DNA from: Providencia sneebia DSM 19967 | GTDB taxonomy: Bacteria; Pseudomonadota; Gammaproteobacteria; Enterobacterales; Enterobacteriaceae | Assembly: GCF_000314895.2 (NCBI RefSeq) | Contig: NZ_CM001773.1 | Location: forward strand, 349,727 to 413,726 | DNA length: 64,000 nucleotides | Direction of reading: 5' to 3' | In this document: piece by piece, positions 1 through 10,636 of the stretch | Position numbering within the stretch: position 1 is the first letter of the stretch | Layout: each line of letters begins with the position of its first letter | Translations under genes and position numbers: made by a program | The notes under the pieces: model-generated | What the model was told of the DNA's origin: nothing | Seen by the model: only the letters and a program-made list of their open reading frames with translations | Database searches by the model: none

Positions 1-788
1 TTGATAAAGAAGAATTCATTGTTAGCATCATTGCTGGTGATGATTTTGGCGATATTGATGCTGTGTTCCATGAAGGTGCCTGCTCCTCCACAACTGAGTG
101 GGATGGTAAGTATATGATGGATAACAACTATCAATATTCAAAAGAGTTACTACATTTTTGTTTAGAACGTGGTATTCCATTCCTTTATGCTTCTTCCGCT
201 GCAACCTATGGCGGCCGCAGTGATAACTTCATTGAAGCACGTGAATTTGAAAAACCATTAAACGTTTATGGTTATTCTAAATTTCAGTTCGACCAATATG
301 TGCGCAGTATTTTGCCTGAAGCTGAATCTCAAGTCTGTGGTTTTCGTTACTTCAATGTTTACGGTCCGCGAGAAAATCATAAAGGCAGCATGGCAAGCGT
401 CGCCTTTCACCTCAATAACCAAATTAATGATGGTAATAATCCGAAGTTATTTGAAGGAAGTGAAGACTTCCGTCGCGACTTTATTTATGTGGGTGATGTT
501 GCGGCCGTTAACTTATGGTTCTGGCAAAATAATATTTCGGGGATCTTTAACTGCGGTACTGGCAATGCGGAATCATTCCAAGCTGTCGCAGATGCAGTGA
601 TCCAATTCCATCAGGATAAAAATGTTTCAGTTGAATACATTCCATTCCCGGAAAAATTGAAAGGCCGCTACCAAAGCTTTACTCAAGCAGACCTAACCAA
701 ACTAAGAGAAGCTGGTTATACCGCACCATTTAAAACTGTTGCGGAAGGAGTTACTGAGTATATGCAATGGCTCAATAAAGAAGATTAA
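1..788 (+). CDS. hldD: ADP-L-glycero-D-manno-heptose 6-epimerase (5' partial)
   Basis: This enzyme converts ADP-D-glycero-D-manno-heptose to the L,D form, the last step in making the heptose donor for the LPS inner core. The reading frame is open from base 3 and the 5' end, with the NAD-binding Rossmann start, lies outside the window. The visible part follows E. coli HldD closely: [17 protein letters not shown], the SSAATYGG serine region, the catalytic YGYSK motif and the C-terminal [11 protein letters not shown]. The stop lies 10 bases before waaF, so it is the first visible gene of an hldD-waaF-waaC operon. The family assignment is secure; only the missing N-terminus is unknown. Confidence 0.97.
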   Translation, partial: DKEEFIVSIIAGDDFGDIDAVFHEGACSSTTEWDGKYMMDNNYQYSKELLHFCLERGIPFLYASSAATYGGRSDNFIEAREFEKPLNVYGYSKFQFDQYVRSILPEAESQVCGFRYFNVYGPRENHKGSMASVAFHLNNQINDGNNPKLFEGSEDFRRDFIYVGDVAAVNLWFWQNNISGIFNCGTGNAESFQAVADAVIQFHQDKNVSVEYIPFPEKLKGRYQSFTQADLTKLREAGYTAPFKTVAEGVTEYMQWLNKED

Positions 789-798
789 TACAAATTTT

Positions 799-1845
799 AT
801 GAAAATATTGGTGATCGGCCCCTCTTGGGTAGGGGATATGATGATGTCACAGAGCCTTTATCGCACATTAAAGGCACAATATCCTCAAGCTCAAATTGAT
901 GTGATGGCGCCACAATGGTGCCGTCCACTTTTAGCGAAAATGCCAGAGGTCAATAAGGCGATCCCAATGCCACTTGGGCATGGTGCGCTGCAAATTGGGG
1001 AACGACGTCAGCTAGGTATCAGTTTACGCAAAGAAAACTACGATCAGGCGATTGTTCTTCCTAATTCGTTCAAATCCGCATTAGTGCCTTTTTTTGCCAA
1101 TATTAAAAAGAGAACGGGCTGGCGTGGCGAGATGCGCTACGGGCTGCTTAATGATATTCGCACTTTAGATAAAACCGCTTTCCCACTGATGGTTCAACGC
1201 TATGTTGCCCTTGCTTATGATAAACAAAACATTCATAGCGCAGCAGATATTCCATCACCGATTTTATGGCCCAAATTAGTTATTCATCAACAAGATATTT
1301 ATGATGCGCTCAACGCATTTGATATTGATGACACCCGCCCAACCATCGGCTTTTGTCCCGGTGCAGAATTTGGCCCAGCAAAACGTTGGCCTCATTATCA
1401 CTATGCCGCACTCGCTGAGCAGCTAATTAATGAAAAAGGCTATCAAATTTTATTGTTTGGCTCACAAAAAGATGATGAAACAAGCGAGAATATCCGCCAA
1501 AACTTACCGGAGAATATCCGTTCACATTGCATCAACCTTGCAGGCAAAACCTCTTTAGAACAAGCCGTTAATTTGATTGGCTATTGCCAAGCAATTGTCA
1601 GTAATGACTCTGGATTAATGCATGTTGCTGCCGCACTGGATAAACCATTGGTTGCCCTTTATGGCCCAAGTAGCCCTGATTTCACGCCACCTTTATCCAA
1701 TAAAGCGGAAGTGATTAGGCTAATTAGCGGCTACCATAAAGTTCGTCAAGGGGATGGCGAAAGTGGTTATCACCAAAGTTTAATTGATATTCAGCCTCAA
1801 TTAGTCATTGAAGCATTAGATCGCTTACAGATAGGTGCTGATTAA
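799..1845 (+). CDS. waaF: ADP-heptose:LPS heptosyltransferase II
   Basis: WaaF adds the second L,D-heptose to the LPS inner core at the cytoplasmic face of the inner membrane. It is a GT9 family protein with two Rossmann halves: N-terminal ILVIGPSWVGDMMMSQSL and C-terminal AIVSNDSGLMHVAAAL, the ADP-heptose site. I chose ATG 799 because it gives 348 residues, the E. coli length; the longer open frame from 739 would run back into hldD. The stop overlaps the waaC start by one base, so the two are translationally coupled. Confidence 0.97.
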   Translation: MKILVIGPSWVGDMMMSQSLYRTLKAQYPQAQIDVMAPQWCRPLLAKMPEVNKAIPMPLGHGALQIGERRQLGISLRKENYDQAIVLPNSFKSALVPFFANIKKRTGWRGEMRYGLLNDIRTLDKTAFPLMVQRYVALAYDKQNIHSAADIPSPILWPKLVIHQQDIYDALNAFDIDDTRPTIGFCPGAEFGPAKRWPHYHYAALAEQLINEKGYQILLFGSQKDDETSENIRQNLPENIRSHCINLAGKTSLEQAVNLIGYCQAIVSNDSGLMHVAAALDKPLVALYGPSSPDFTPPLSNKAEVIRLISGYHKVRQGDGESGYHQSLIDIQPQLVIEALDRLQIGAD

Positions 1846-2825
1846 TGCGTGTATTATTAGTGAAAACATCATCAATGGGAGATGTTCTCCATTCATTGCC
1901 AGCCTTAACTGATGCCAAACACGCTTTACCGGATATTCAATTTGATTGGGTAGTTGAAGAAAATTTTGCACAGATCCCAACATGGCATAACGCAGTCAAT
2001 CACGTTATTCCCGTTGCGATTAGACGTTGGCGAAAAAATTGGTTTAGTGCGCCGATCAGAGCCGAACGTGCAGCTTTTCGCGCACAACTACAAGCAACAC
2101 ACTATGATGCAATTATTGATGCACAAGGGTTACTAAAAAGTGCTTTTTTAGTCACTAGACTCGCTCATGGCGCGAAGCATGGCTATGATCGCCATAGTAT
2201 TCGAGAACCTCTTGCGAGTTTATTTTATGATCATCGTTACCGAGTCAGCAAACAGCAACACGCTGTTGAGCGTATTCGCCAACTATTTGCGGATAGCTTG
2301 CATTATAAATGCCCAACACAGAAAGGCGATTATGGCATTGCCCAACACTTTTTATGTTCAACGCCTGAGCAACAAGCACCGTATTTAATTTTTTTGCATT
2401 CAACAACGCGTGATGATAAACATTGGCCTGAAAATCATTGGCGTAAGTTAATAGCACTGATGGCACCTACGGGGTTGAGAATTAAACTGCCTTGGGGAAC
2501 TGAGCATGAACATCAGCGAGCTTTACGACTTGCCGAATGTTTTGATTTTGTTGAAGTGCTTCCTAAATTAACACTTGCCCAAGTTGCCGAACAAATTGCC
2601 AATGCGCAGGCTGTAGTTTCTGTAGATACCGGGCTTAGTCATTTAACGGCGGCATTAGATAAAACCAATTTTACGTTGTTTGGCCCAACTGATCCTGGAT
2701 TAATTGGTGGATATGGCCAAAGGCAACATGAAATAAAATCCATAAATAATTCAATGGAATCTATTACACCAACAGCGGTCTTTGAGCAATTAGCTGACAA
2801 AAAGATTGTGTTGGGTAATCAGTAG
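1845..2825 (+). CDS. waaC: ADP-heptose:LPS heptosyltransferase I
   Basis: WaaC adds the first heptose to the Kdo2-lipid A acceptor. The 326-residue product opens with RVLLVKTSSMGDVLHSLPAL and carries the GT9 C-terminal signature AVVSVDTGLSHLTAAL followed by FTLFGPTDPG. The start codon overlaps the waaF stop (TAATG). It is the last gene of the operon, followed by a strong hairpin terminator. Family and function are secure from sequence alone. Confidence 0.97.
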   Translation: MRVLLVKTSSMGDVLHSLPALTDAKHALPDIQFDWVVEENFAQIPTWHNAVNHVIPVAIRRWRKNWFSAPIRAERAAFRAQLQATHYDAIIDAQGLLKSAFLVTRLAHGAKHGYDRHSIREPLASLFYDHRYRVSKQQHAVERIRQLFADSLHYKCPTQKGDYGIAQHFLCSTPEQQAPYLIFLHSTTRDDKHWPENHWRKLIALMAPTGLRIKLPWGTEHEHQRALRLAECFDFVEVLPKLTLAQVAEQIANAQAVVSVDTGLSHLTAALDKTNFTLFGPTDPGLIGGYGQRQHEIKSINNSMESITPTAVFEQLADKKIVLGNQ

Positions 2826-2885
2826 GGTGAATTATTAAAGAGTAAATGAGGAAAACCCATTTATTGGTTTTCAGCTAGAGACATG

Positions 2886-2911
2886 AGGCGGCTAATAAAC
2901 AGCCGCCTTTT
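2886..2911. terminator. Terminator between waaC and the convergent glycosyltransferase gene
   Basis: An 8-bp perfect stem, AGGCGGCT / AGCCGCCT, with a 7-base loop (AATAAAC) is followed by a short T run on the + strand. It sits between the waaC stop and the end of the leftward gene, so it probably serves both strands. Confidence 0.8.
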
Positions 2912-2924
2912 GCTAAAAAGTCGA

Positions 2925-4385
2925 TTATTTCTCAGGTGCGATAAAACCAAAACACATTGTTTTTGGCGTTGCATCAGGCTCTGAGCGATAAATCACATCT
3001 TCTTTTTCAATCGTAAACTGCGGCCAATATTTACGTACCTTATCAAAATTTTCATGATTGCAATCATCATATTTTTGGCCAAGTAATATTGCACCATGCT
3101 GGCGGATCTCTTCCTCTGTAATATCACGGTTATAAATATTTGGTGGCATATGATGCTCCAATGTCCATGGTTGGATTACATGAGGTCTATCTTGAGCATA
3201 AATGATAAACCATTGATGCAAGTTATCTTCTCCACCAACATATTTAAGAGGAACACCATAGCGCTGATGCCAACGCTGCTCACCTTCAGCAATCAAGGTT
3301 TTTACGCCAATAAACTTTTGCCCCGCACCGCGAATATTTGCCGCTTGTACAATGCAATAGCCCAGCAAAATAACACCACCAAAAATAGCTAAACCAATTA
3401 ATGGCTTTTTCAGTGATTTTTTCGGCATTACCGTAATGGAACCAATAAATATAGGTGCACACACCGCCATAAAAGGTTGTAGCCATTCAGTAATGCGCCC
3501 GCCATCATGGAAAGAGAACCAGACATAAATGACAATCAGTGGAAATAACACCACAAAATTGGCCATACGATTGGCGAGAGCTGTCGGCCAACCTAATTTT
3601 CCTCCGCAACTATATAAGATAATTGCCGCTATAATGAGTGGATAAAAAACACTTAAAGCCGCTTCAGTCGTATGCAAATTAAAACCAGGGTCTATTTGCG
3701 AATCAACCCATTTAAATGCGGAAAAATCACTTTCCATCAACCAGAAAAAGTTCGGTAAAACAATGGCAAACCAAAGTGCAATCGCAATATAAAAAACAGG
3801 ATGGCGATAACTTTGACGGACTTGTTTAATAAATAGTGTGAGCAAAAATACCGAGCCAACAAGCGAAAGTGTTGAATATTTACCCATAGTGGCTAGCCCA
3901 GAACATAAAGCAAATAATAGCCACCATGCTGGATTACCATACGCAGCGCGTAGGAAAAAATAGATTATCCATGACCAAAAAGTCACTAAAATATAATTAT
4001 CATTATATGGAATGATATCAAAATTAATCACACCAGATAAATTCAGCATCAGCATTGCAAACCAAGCTAAATCATAACGCTTGGTTAAATAAAAGGCTAA
4101 ATTCCAAACACCAACCAATCCAAAGCCAATGCCGACAAAGTGAATAAAATACCAATAAAAACTGTAAGAAATACCCAAATGAATAGCGGGCCACATCAAC
4201 GCTCCCACAAACCATGGGTTCTTTGGTGATCCCCATTCACCATTCATTCCCCAATTAACTGCCTCAACAGCATCATAAGGAACGGTAGGATCTAAATAAA
4301 AACCGGCTAAAGTCCATAAAATGGCGTAACTAATGACCCATAAATAAAGATATTTTTTTGATACTACTTGATGAATTGCTGGCAT
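2925..4385 (-). CDS. GT39/PMT-like polytopic membrane glycosyltransferase
   Basis: The 486-residue product has an N-terminal hydrophobic helix (YLYLWVISYAILWTLAGFYL), an acidic first periplasmic loop (PTVPYDAVEAVNWG) and about nine to eleven further membrane helices, then a soluble C-terminal domain of about 130 residues. This is the plan of GT-C enzymes that take a polyprenyl-phosphate sugar and act at the periplasmic face, such as the ArnT and PMT families, where the first-loop acidic residue is catalytic. Its place beside waaC suggests a role in LPS or another surface glycan, but donor and acceptor cannot be read from the sequence. It is transcribed towards waaC. Confidence 0.7.
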   Translation of the reverse strand: MPAIHQVVSKKYLYLWVISYAILWTLAGFYLDPTVPYDAVEAVNWGMNGEWGSPKNPWFVGALMWPAIHLGISYSFYWYFIHFVGIGFGLVGVWNLAFYLTKRYDLAWFAMLMLNLSGVINFDIIPYNDNYILVTFWSWIIYFFLRAAYGNPAWWLLFALCSGLATMGKYSTLSLVGSVFLLTLFIKQVRQSYRHPVFYIAIALWFAIVLPNFFWLMESDFSAFKWVDSQIDPGFNLHTTEAALSVFYPLIIAAIILYSCGGKLGWPTALANRMANFVVLFPLIVIYVWFSFHDGGRITEWLQPFMAVCAPIFIGSITVMPKKSLKKPLIGLAIFGGVILLGYCIVQAANIRGAGQKFIGVKTLIAEGEQRWHQRYGVPLKYVGGEDNLHQWFIIYAQDRPHVIQPWTLEHHMPPNIYNRDITEEEIRQHGAILLGQKYDDCNHENFDKVRKYWPQFTIEKEDVIYRSEPDATPKTMCFGFIAPEK

Positions 4386-4839
4386 GCTGTTTTAAAATAA
4401 TTAAGTAAATAAAACCCATAACCTACTAAGCAAGAGAAGTTATATTTAAGCTCAATAGAGTGAATGAAAATTAAATCGGGGATTCTACTATAGTTTATAA
4501 TGAATAATAAGGAAGTTAGACAATAATTAACGCTTATTGTCATTTCATTCAAGTTTCATATACCAAGAAGATATTCATCATATCTAATATAGTTATAAAT
4601 CAATTCACTAGAATAAATAATATTGTTCTTTAGTCTTATTTTTATGGCTGATTATCAAACACATCCATATTTGATAATCATTTTTATCTCAATCAACCGT
4701 TTTAATCAAAAATCATCTTGCTTAAGGCATCTGGTGAAATGAGTCCAGAAAAAACCAAAACAAAAAGATAACTGTTACTGATTTTTTTTGCCCCTGATAC
4801 CAGTGCTTGAGTAAAAGAATAAATTTATCTTATTTACAA
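4386..4839. other. AT-rich intergenic region
   Basis: This 450-base stretch lies between waaA and the GT39-like gene, both transcribed leftwards. It has no convincing ORF. It must hold the promoter of the GT39-like gene if that gene is not cotranscribed with waaA. I see no repeat or RNA gene in it. Confidence 0.4.
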
Positions 4840-6117
4840 TTATTGCTCTCTTGGCGGTAAATAAGGTTGCAAAAGTTTCAGTAAACGTTGTAATGCGCCT
4901 TGGTTTTCATGCAAAACTTCAGCTGCGTGACGCCCATAATATAAACGGTAATCTTCATCAGAAAGTAAACTCGTAACAGCTTTCACCGTTGATTCACTAT
5001 CAAAAACAGTTATTAAACCATCCGCCTGAGTCAATTTCCCGCATATATCTTTGAAATTAAAAGTATGAGGCCCCATCAAAACCGGTAAAGCGTGTGCCGC
5101 AGCTTCCAGTGGATTATGACCGCCAGTTTCAACAAGACTCCCACCAACAAAAGCTAAATCCGCAATTCCATAGAGCAACATCAGTTCTCCCATGGTATCA
5201 CCGATAACAACCTGTGTATCCGAGGTAGGCATAACGCCTTCGCTTCGACGAATAAACTTTAAGCCCGCTTTTTGTGTGAGTTCTTCTGCTTTAGCAAAAC
5301 GCTCAGGATGACGAGGCACTAAAATCAATAGCAGATCAGGAAAGCGTTTCAATAACTGCTGATGCGCATCTAAAACAATCGCTTCTTCACCTTCATGCGT
5401 GCTAGTTGCAATCCACACAGGGCGATGTGCAGCCCATTGGCGTCGCAAGGTAACTGCACGCACAGCCAGTTCCGGTGTAACTGAAATATCAAATTTCAAA
5501 CTGCCAGTCACATTCAACTGAACACGTCTTAATCCTAGCTGAATAAACCGCTCTCCATCTTCTTGATGCTGAGACGCTACCATAGTGACATTACGCAGCA
5601 TACGTTTTACAAAATTCCCTAACTTCTGGTAACCAGCAGCAGAGCGCTCCGATAAACGCGCATTAGCAATGACCAATGGGATTTTACGGCGATGAAGCTG
5701 GTTAATCATATTTGGCCACAACTCTGTTTCCATAATAATAACCAGTTTAGGATCAACTTGTTTAAGGAAACGGCGCATTGAGCCAGGGAGATCATAAGGA
5801 AGGTAGACATGATACACATCATCACCAAACGCAGAAACTACACGCTCAGACCCAGTCGGCGTCATTGTCGTCACTGTAATTGGCAATGATGGATAATGGT
5901 GGCGCAATGCGCGTACAAGAGGAACCGCGGCAAGCGTTTCACCGACAGAAACCGAATGAAGTAAAATGCCACCTGGGGCAACTTTACCGGCACAAAAACC
6001 ATAACGTTCACCCCAGCGTTTGCGATATGCTGGCGCTTTACGGCTACGCAGCAATAAGCGAACCCATATGAGTGGCTGGATAAGATAAAGAAGTACCTGA
6101 TATAAACGCAATAACAT
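4840..6117 (-). CDS. waaA: Kdo transferase
   Basis: WaaA transfers Kdo residues from CMP-Kdo to lipid IVA, an essential step of LPS synthesis at the inner membrane. The protein tracks E. coli KdtA over its length: membrane-proximal LLYLIQPLIWVRLLLRSRKA, then HSVSVGETLAAVPLVRAL with the catalytic glutamate, METELWPNM, and C-terminal GHNPLEAAAHALPVLMGP. I chose the ATG at 6117, which gives 425 residues, the E. coli length and N-terminal alignment; an upstream TTG at 6138 is in frame but less likely. It is divergent from coaD, as in other enterobacteria. Confidence 0.97.
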   Translation of the reverse strand: MLLRLYQVLLYLIQPLIWVRLLLRSRKAPAYRKRWGERYGFCAGKVAPGGILLHSVSVGETLAAVPLVRALRHHYPSLPITVTTMTPTGSERVVSAFGDDVYHVYLPYDLPGSMRRFLKQVDPKLVIIMETELWPNMINQLHRRKIPLVIANARLSERSAAGYQKLGNFVKRMLRNVTMVASQHQEDGERFIQLGLRRVQLNVTGSLKFDISVTPELAVRAVTLRRQWAAHRPVWIATSTHEGEEAIVLDAHQQLLKRFPDLLLILVPRHPERFAKAEELTQKAGLKFIRRSEGVMPTSDTQVVIGDTMGELMLLYGIADLAFVGGSLVETGGHNPLEAAAHALPVLMGPHTFNFKDICGKLTQADGLITVFDSESTVKAVTSLLSDEDYRLYYGRHAAEVLHENQGALQRLLKLLQPYLPPREQ

Positions 6118-6288
6118 TCGATCTGATTCACTTACCAAAATTGGCGCTATCTTACCATAATCCTAGAATGAAAGTGTGCAGAATATATGCCTAAAAATCA
6201 TTGCGCTCTTCATTAAACAAGTCATACCCTTGTTGCAACAACATTTAATAGTCGCTAATGTTGATCCGTTTTAATGATACTTAGCTAA

Positions 6289-6864
<576 letters not shown>

Positions 6865-6911
6865 GCGGTGTTCTTTTACCTTAAAACACCTATCCATAAT
6901 GCCAATCAGTC

Positions 6912-7727
6912 CTAATCGATTTTTTGGCATTGTGGGCAAAAGAATGTACTGCGCTGTCCTTGCTTAATACTCACAATAAGTGAACCGCAAATTGCGCATG
7001 CTTCCCCTTTTTTACCATATACAAATAATTCTTGAGCAAAATAACCCGGTTTTCCATCAGATTGCAGGAAATCTTTTAACGTTGTCCCACCCTGCTCAAT
7101 CGAACGTTTTAACACCTTTTTAATCTGTTTAACTAGCTCAGTAGCTTGGTCAAACGTTAATGTGTTGGTCATCTTTTCTGGCGAAATACCCGTTACAAAT
7201 AAAGCTTCATTTGCATAAATGTTACCAACACCAACAACAACTTTGTTATCCATCAACCAAGGCTTAATTGCAATTTTGCGTCTTGCCGCTTGATCAAATA
7301 AATATTGAGCATTAAATTCATCGGAAAGTGGCTCAGGACCTAAATGGGCTAATACTGAACTTGTTTTCAAATCATCACACCATAACCAAGCCCCAAAGCG
7401 GCGTGGATCAGTATAACGTAGCACTTTACCATCTCGCATCACGAGGTCGACATGATCATGTTTTTCTTCGGGTAACTCTTCCCTTAAAATGCGTAAACTG
7501 CCAGACATACCGAGATGAATAATAATCCACCCTGTTTTTAATTCTATTAATAAATACTTAGCGCGACGTTGCACACTGAGAATAACTTCATCAGACAATC
7601 GTTTAATTTGCTCTGAAACGGGCCAGCGTAAACGGTCATTACGTACAACTGCATACTGAATAGTATTACCGACTAAATGAGGTTCTATCCCTCTTCGACT
7701 TGTTTCAACCTCTGGTAATTCTGGCAT
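6912..7727 (-). CDS. mutM: Formamidopyrimidine-DNA glycosylase
   Basis: This base-excision enzyme removes 8-oxoguanine and ring-opened purines and also cleaves at the abasic site. The catalytic N-terminus [12 protein letters not shown] is present with Pro2 and Glu3. The helix-two-turn-helix region contains [13 protein letters not shown]. The C-terminal zinc finger is complete (CAIC ... CPQC). The 271-residue length fits the family. It ends tail to tail with coaD, 47 bases apart. Confidence 0.97.
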   Translation of the reverse strand: MPELPEVETSRRGIEPHLVGNTIQYAVVRNDRLRWPVSEQIKRLSDEVILSVQRRAKYLLIELKTGWIIIHLGMSGSLRILREELPEEKHDHVDLVMRDGKVLRYTDPRRFGAWLWCDDLKTSSVLAHLGPEPLSDEFNAQYLFDQAARRKIAIKPWLMDNKVVVGVGNIYANEALFVTGISPEKMTNTLTFDQATELVKQIKKVLKRSIEQGGTTLKDFLQSDGKPGYFAQELFVYGKKGEACAICGSLIVSIKQGQRSTFFCPQCQKID

Positions 7728-7844
7728 AAATTCCCCATATAAATAATGGAATAGTGGTAATTAAAATAAGCTTTAGTGTTTGAGAAAAAAAACTATAATA
7801 GACAATAATTAATATTAATGCTCCAAGTTGACAGGGTAAAGAGT

Positions 7845-8849
7845 ATGTTTTTTGAAGAATCAAAAATATTATCTAACAAATTCACCTATGACTATAGTGA
7901 GTGTAAGTTAGAAAAATTTAATATAATTTATGGGATTACAGAAAATTTTCTACTTGGCGCAGTCATATCAATGGAATCAATTATAAAAAATAATCCGGAT
8001 ATGTCCTTCAACTTCCATTTTTTTATTGAAAAAATTTCAGCTAATAATTTACATAAATTAGAGCAAACTGCAAAACAATATCAAACAACTATTTCGGTTT
8101 CTTTAATTGATAATAATAGCCTCGCTTTTTTACCTGTAACAGAACGCTGGCCATATGCAACATTTTATCGAATTATTGGCTTTGACTTATTATCAGATAA
8201 ATATGATACCGTACTCTACTTAGATGCTGATGTCATGTGCAAAGGTTCACTATCTGAATTACCCAATATAAGTTTAGATAATTATTATTTAGCCGCAGTT
8301 CCTGACTTAAAGGGCTTACAAGATAGGGGTAAAAAATTAAAAATCATTAATGATTCTAAATATTTTAACTCTGGTGTCATGCTTGCTAATTTAAAAGAAT
8401 GGAAAAAACATGATTTAACAGATAAGTTTTTTACTTCTTTAAGTAATAACCCTAATAATTCATTATTTCCAGATCAAGATATTTTAAATATTATTGCTAG
8501 AGATAAAGTGTATTATTTAAACAAGAATTATAATTATCTATATGGCATGGATACTGAAATAAAAGTTAAAAACTTAGATTATTACAAAGACAAACTCACT
8601 GATGATGTTAAACTGATTCATTATGTAGGTGTATCTAAGCCATGGCACAGTTGGGTAAATTACCCTTCTGCTAAATTTTTTATCGATATATATAACGATT
8701 CTAGCTGGTCAACTGTTCCGTTAGAAAAAGCTAATACACCAAAGCAATTAAAGAAAAAGTCATCACACGAAAGGTTGCAGAAAAAATATATTCTTAGTAT
8801 TATCAGCCACTTATCATATATTTCAGCAAAAATAAAAAGAAAATTTTAG
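7845..8849 (+). CDS. GT8 LPS core hexosyltransferase, WaaO/WaaI-like
   Basis: The product is a GT-A fold, retaining family 8 transferase that probably adds a glucose or galactose to the outer core. The metal-binding DxD motif is in VLYLDADVMCKGSL, followed by KYFNSGVMLANLKEW, FPDQDILNII and the C-terminal IHYVGVSKPWHSW, all in the order seen in E. coli WaaO and WaaI. I prefer ATG 7845, preceded by AGGG at a proper spacing, over the in-frame ATG at 7818. It stands alone on the + strand, facing the last gene of the waaQ operon. The exact linkage cannot be inferred. Confidence 0.85.
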   Translation: MFFEESKILSNKFTYDYSECKLEKFNIIYGITENFLLGAVISMESIIKNNPDMSFNFHFFIEKISANNLHKLEQTAKQYQTTISVSLIDNNSLAFLPVTERWPYATFYRIIGFDLLSDKYDTVLYLDADVMCKGSLSELPNISLDNYYLAAVPDLKGLQDRGKKLKIINDSKYFNSGVMLANLKEWKKHDLTDKFFTSLSNNPNNSLFPDQDILNIIARDKVYYLNKNYNYLYGMDTEIKVKNLDYYKDKLTDDVKLIHYVGVSKPWHSWVNYPSAKFFIDIYNDSSWSTVPLEKANTPKQLKKKSSHERLQKKYILSIISHLSYISAKIKRKF

Positions 8850-8856
8850 CCCTTGA

Positions 8857-8892
8857 AAGCATTACAGGAAATAATATCGACCTGTAATGCTT
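8857..8892. terminator. Bidirectional terminator between two convergent GT8 genes
   Basis: A perfect 12-bp stem, AAGCATTACAGG / CCTGTAATGCTT, with a 12-base loop sits just after the stop of the rightward GT8 gene and just before the end of the leftward one. Confidence 0.75.
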
Positions 8893-8901
8893 CTATAGAA
8901 T

Positions 8902-9837
8902 TTATCGTTTTAACTTGGTTTTTAGATATCTTAAATAAAATTTAATAGCTAATAGAAATTTTTTGTTATGCCATGCTTCACGACAATATACTCGGTTATC
9001 GCTATTTTTCATTTTAGGTGCATAACTGGATAATGTTGTATTTTTCCAAGGAGTGAAGTGTTTATAAAAAACAAAAAGATTTTGAGATAATCCCTTATGT
9101 TCTTTATACCAAGGTTTTCTCCCTCCAGTGAAGTGCATAATCTTTGGTGTTGATGACTCAAAATAAAAATAATTTTCTCTCTCATCAAAATCCATCCAAG
9201 TGTATAAATAGTTCCATGAACGATCTATTATAACAAGATGATCTTCTATAATTTTATTTAATGCATCTTGATCAGGATAAATCAATGATTCCCAATTTTT
9301 ACTAATATAATCATTTATTTTATCTTCTGTGTTAAACGCTAACCAATTATTTATATTGATATACATAACACCTGAATTAAAATAAAAATTATTTTTTAAT
9401 CCTAAACGTTTAGAATTTTTATTCTCTCTACTATGCTTTGTATCAGAAGAGACCGCACATATAGCATTAGAAATATCTATATTGTTTATTCCAGATAAAT
9501 CAGTAAAGCATAATGTATCAATATCTAAATAAAGAAGATTATCAACTTTTCCATGTAACATTCGTGGAACGAGTAATCTCATGTAAATAGACATATTGAG
9601 ATGTTTTATCGTAATTTCTTTATCATATTTCTTCATTACCTCTTCATTAATATGATAAAAGAAAATATTAGCATCTATTTGTTGTAGTTTTTTTAAATTC
9701 TCTTCTGAAACATTAAATAAAAAAACATGGAAAAACACATCATTTTTAAGGTTATTTAATAGAACAGATATAAGAGATACTGATAGATACTCAACATAAT
9801 TATTATCAGCACAATACGCAATATCAATCCTGCTCAT
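8902..9837 (-). CDS. GT8 family glycosyltransferase
   Basis: The 311-residue product has the same family-8 layout as its convergent neighbour: an N-terminal IDIAYCADNNYVEYL strand, the DxD motif in LLYLDIDTLCFTDL, FYFNSGVMYININNW, YPDQDALNKII and IMHFTGGRKPWY. It is the last gene of the leftward waaQ operon, one base after waaP. The family is clear; the sugar and acceptor are not. It is AT-rich like the other core transferases here. Confidence 0.85.
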   Translation of the reverse strand: MSRIDIAYCADNNYVEYLSVSLISVLLNNLKNDVFFHVFLFNVSEENLKKLQQIDANIFFYHINEEVMKKYDKEITIKHLNMSIYMRLLVPRMLHGKVDNLLYLDIDTLCFTDLSGINNIDISNAICAVSSDTKHSRENKNSKRLGLKNNFYFNSGVMYININNWLAFNTEDKINDYISKNWESLIYPDQDALNKIIEDHLVIIDRSWNYLYTWMDFDERENYFYFESSTPKIMHFTGGRKPWYKEHKGLSQNLFVFYKHFTPWKNTTLSSYAPKMKNSDNRVYCREAWHNKKFLLAIKFYLRYLKTKLKR

Positions 9838-9838
9838 T

Positions 9839-10636
9839 TTATAACCCCCTACGTTCTGTTCTTTCTTTAATCACAGCTGCCTTTTCTTTAGTTTTTTTTA
9901 TTAACGCAATCTGTGACTGAAAAATAGACCTTAAATTAGACCTAAAGTAAACTTTAAGGAATCGATAAATATCTCTATTTGTCAATCCAATATCTAATGA
10001 TGAAAAATATAGCCCAATTAAATCTTTATCTCTCCAACGTTTAGGAACTTTATTTCTTATTTGTGCCCTATGCAGGTCAATAATATAAAGTTTTATCTTC
10101 CCATCAGCGTTATAAGTATTTTCATCTAATAAAAAGTGGCAAAGATAGCAATCTCTATGATTTAATCCTGATGCATGCATAGCCGAAACGACAGAGGCTA
10201 ATTCTTGAATAAATTTAAACTTAACATTAAAACTAGGCTTATTTGTATGCCAATCTCGACAATAATCTTCTAAACTAATTGCAGGATTCAAATCTTTAGT
10301 AATCAGAAAAGACTGCCGAGTTAATGGATTTATGCCCTTAACACCCACGGCATATGCATCCATTGTGCTGATATTGTGTTTTTCTAAATGCTTTATAGCA
10401 TTCCATTCTTGTCTAGCATCAAGAACAGGAAGACGTAAACTAACAATATTCTTTAATATTTCAGTTATTGTGATGCCATAGTGGAGCTTTATAAAAAATG
10501 ATTCACCATCAATAAAAAATTGAAGCGTTCTCCGGTTTTTAACATGGCGATATGTTTCACCGGTGATTAAATTCACCTCATGAAAAGGATCTTTGCCTTC
10601 CCATAATTTATTAAATGGCGACTTACACTCTATCAT
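9839..10636 (-). CDS. waaP: LPS core heptose(I) kinase
   Basis: WaaP phosphorylates the first heptose of the inner core, which supports outer membrane integrity. The kinase-like motifs are present: SFFIKLHYG (lysine), DLNPAISLEDYC, the catalytic loop GLNHRDCYLCHFLL and IIDLHRAQ (metal-binding Asp). I chose ATG 10636, which gives 265 residues, the E. coli length, and lies 8 bases after a GAGGA ribosome site; longer starts at 10642 and 10651 are too near that site or overlap it. It overlaps the waaG stop by 14 bases. Confidence 0.95.
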   Translation of the reverse strand: MIECKSPFNKLWEGKDPFHEVNLITGETYRHVKNRRTLQFFIDGESFFIKLHYGITITEILKNIVSLRLPVLDARQEWNAIKHLEKHNISTMDAYAVGVKGINPLTRQSFLITKDLNPAISLEDYCRDWHTNKPSFNVKFKFIQELASVVSAMHASGLNHRDCYLCHFLLDENTYNADGKIKLYIIDLHRAQIRNKVPKRWRDKDLIGLYFSSLDIGLTNRDIYRFLKVYFRSNLRSIFQSQIALIKKTKEKAAVIKERTERRGL

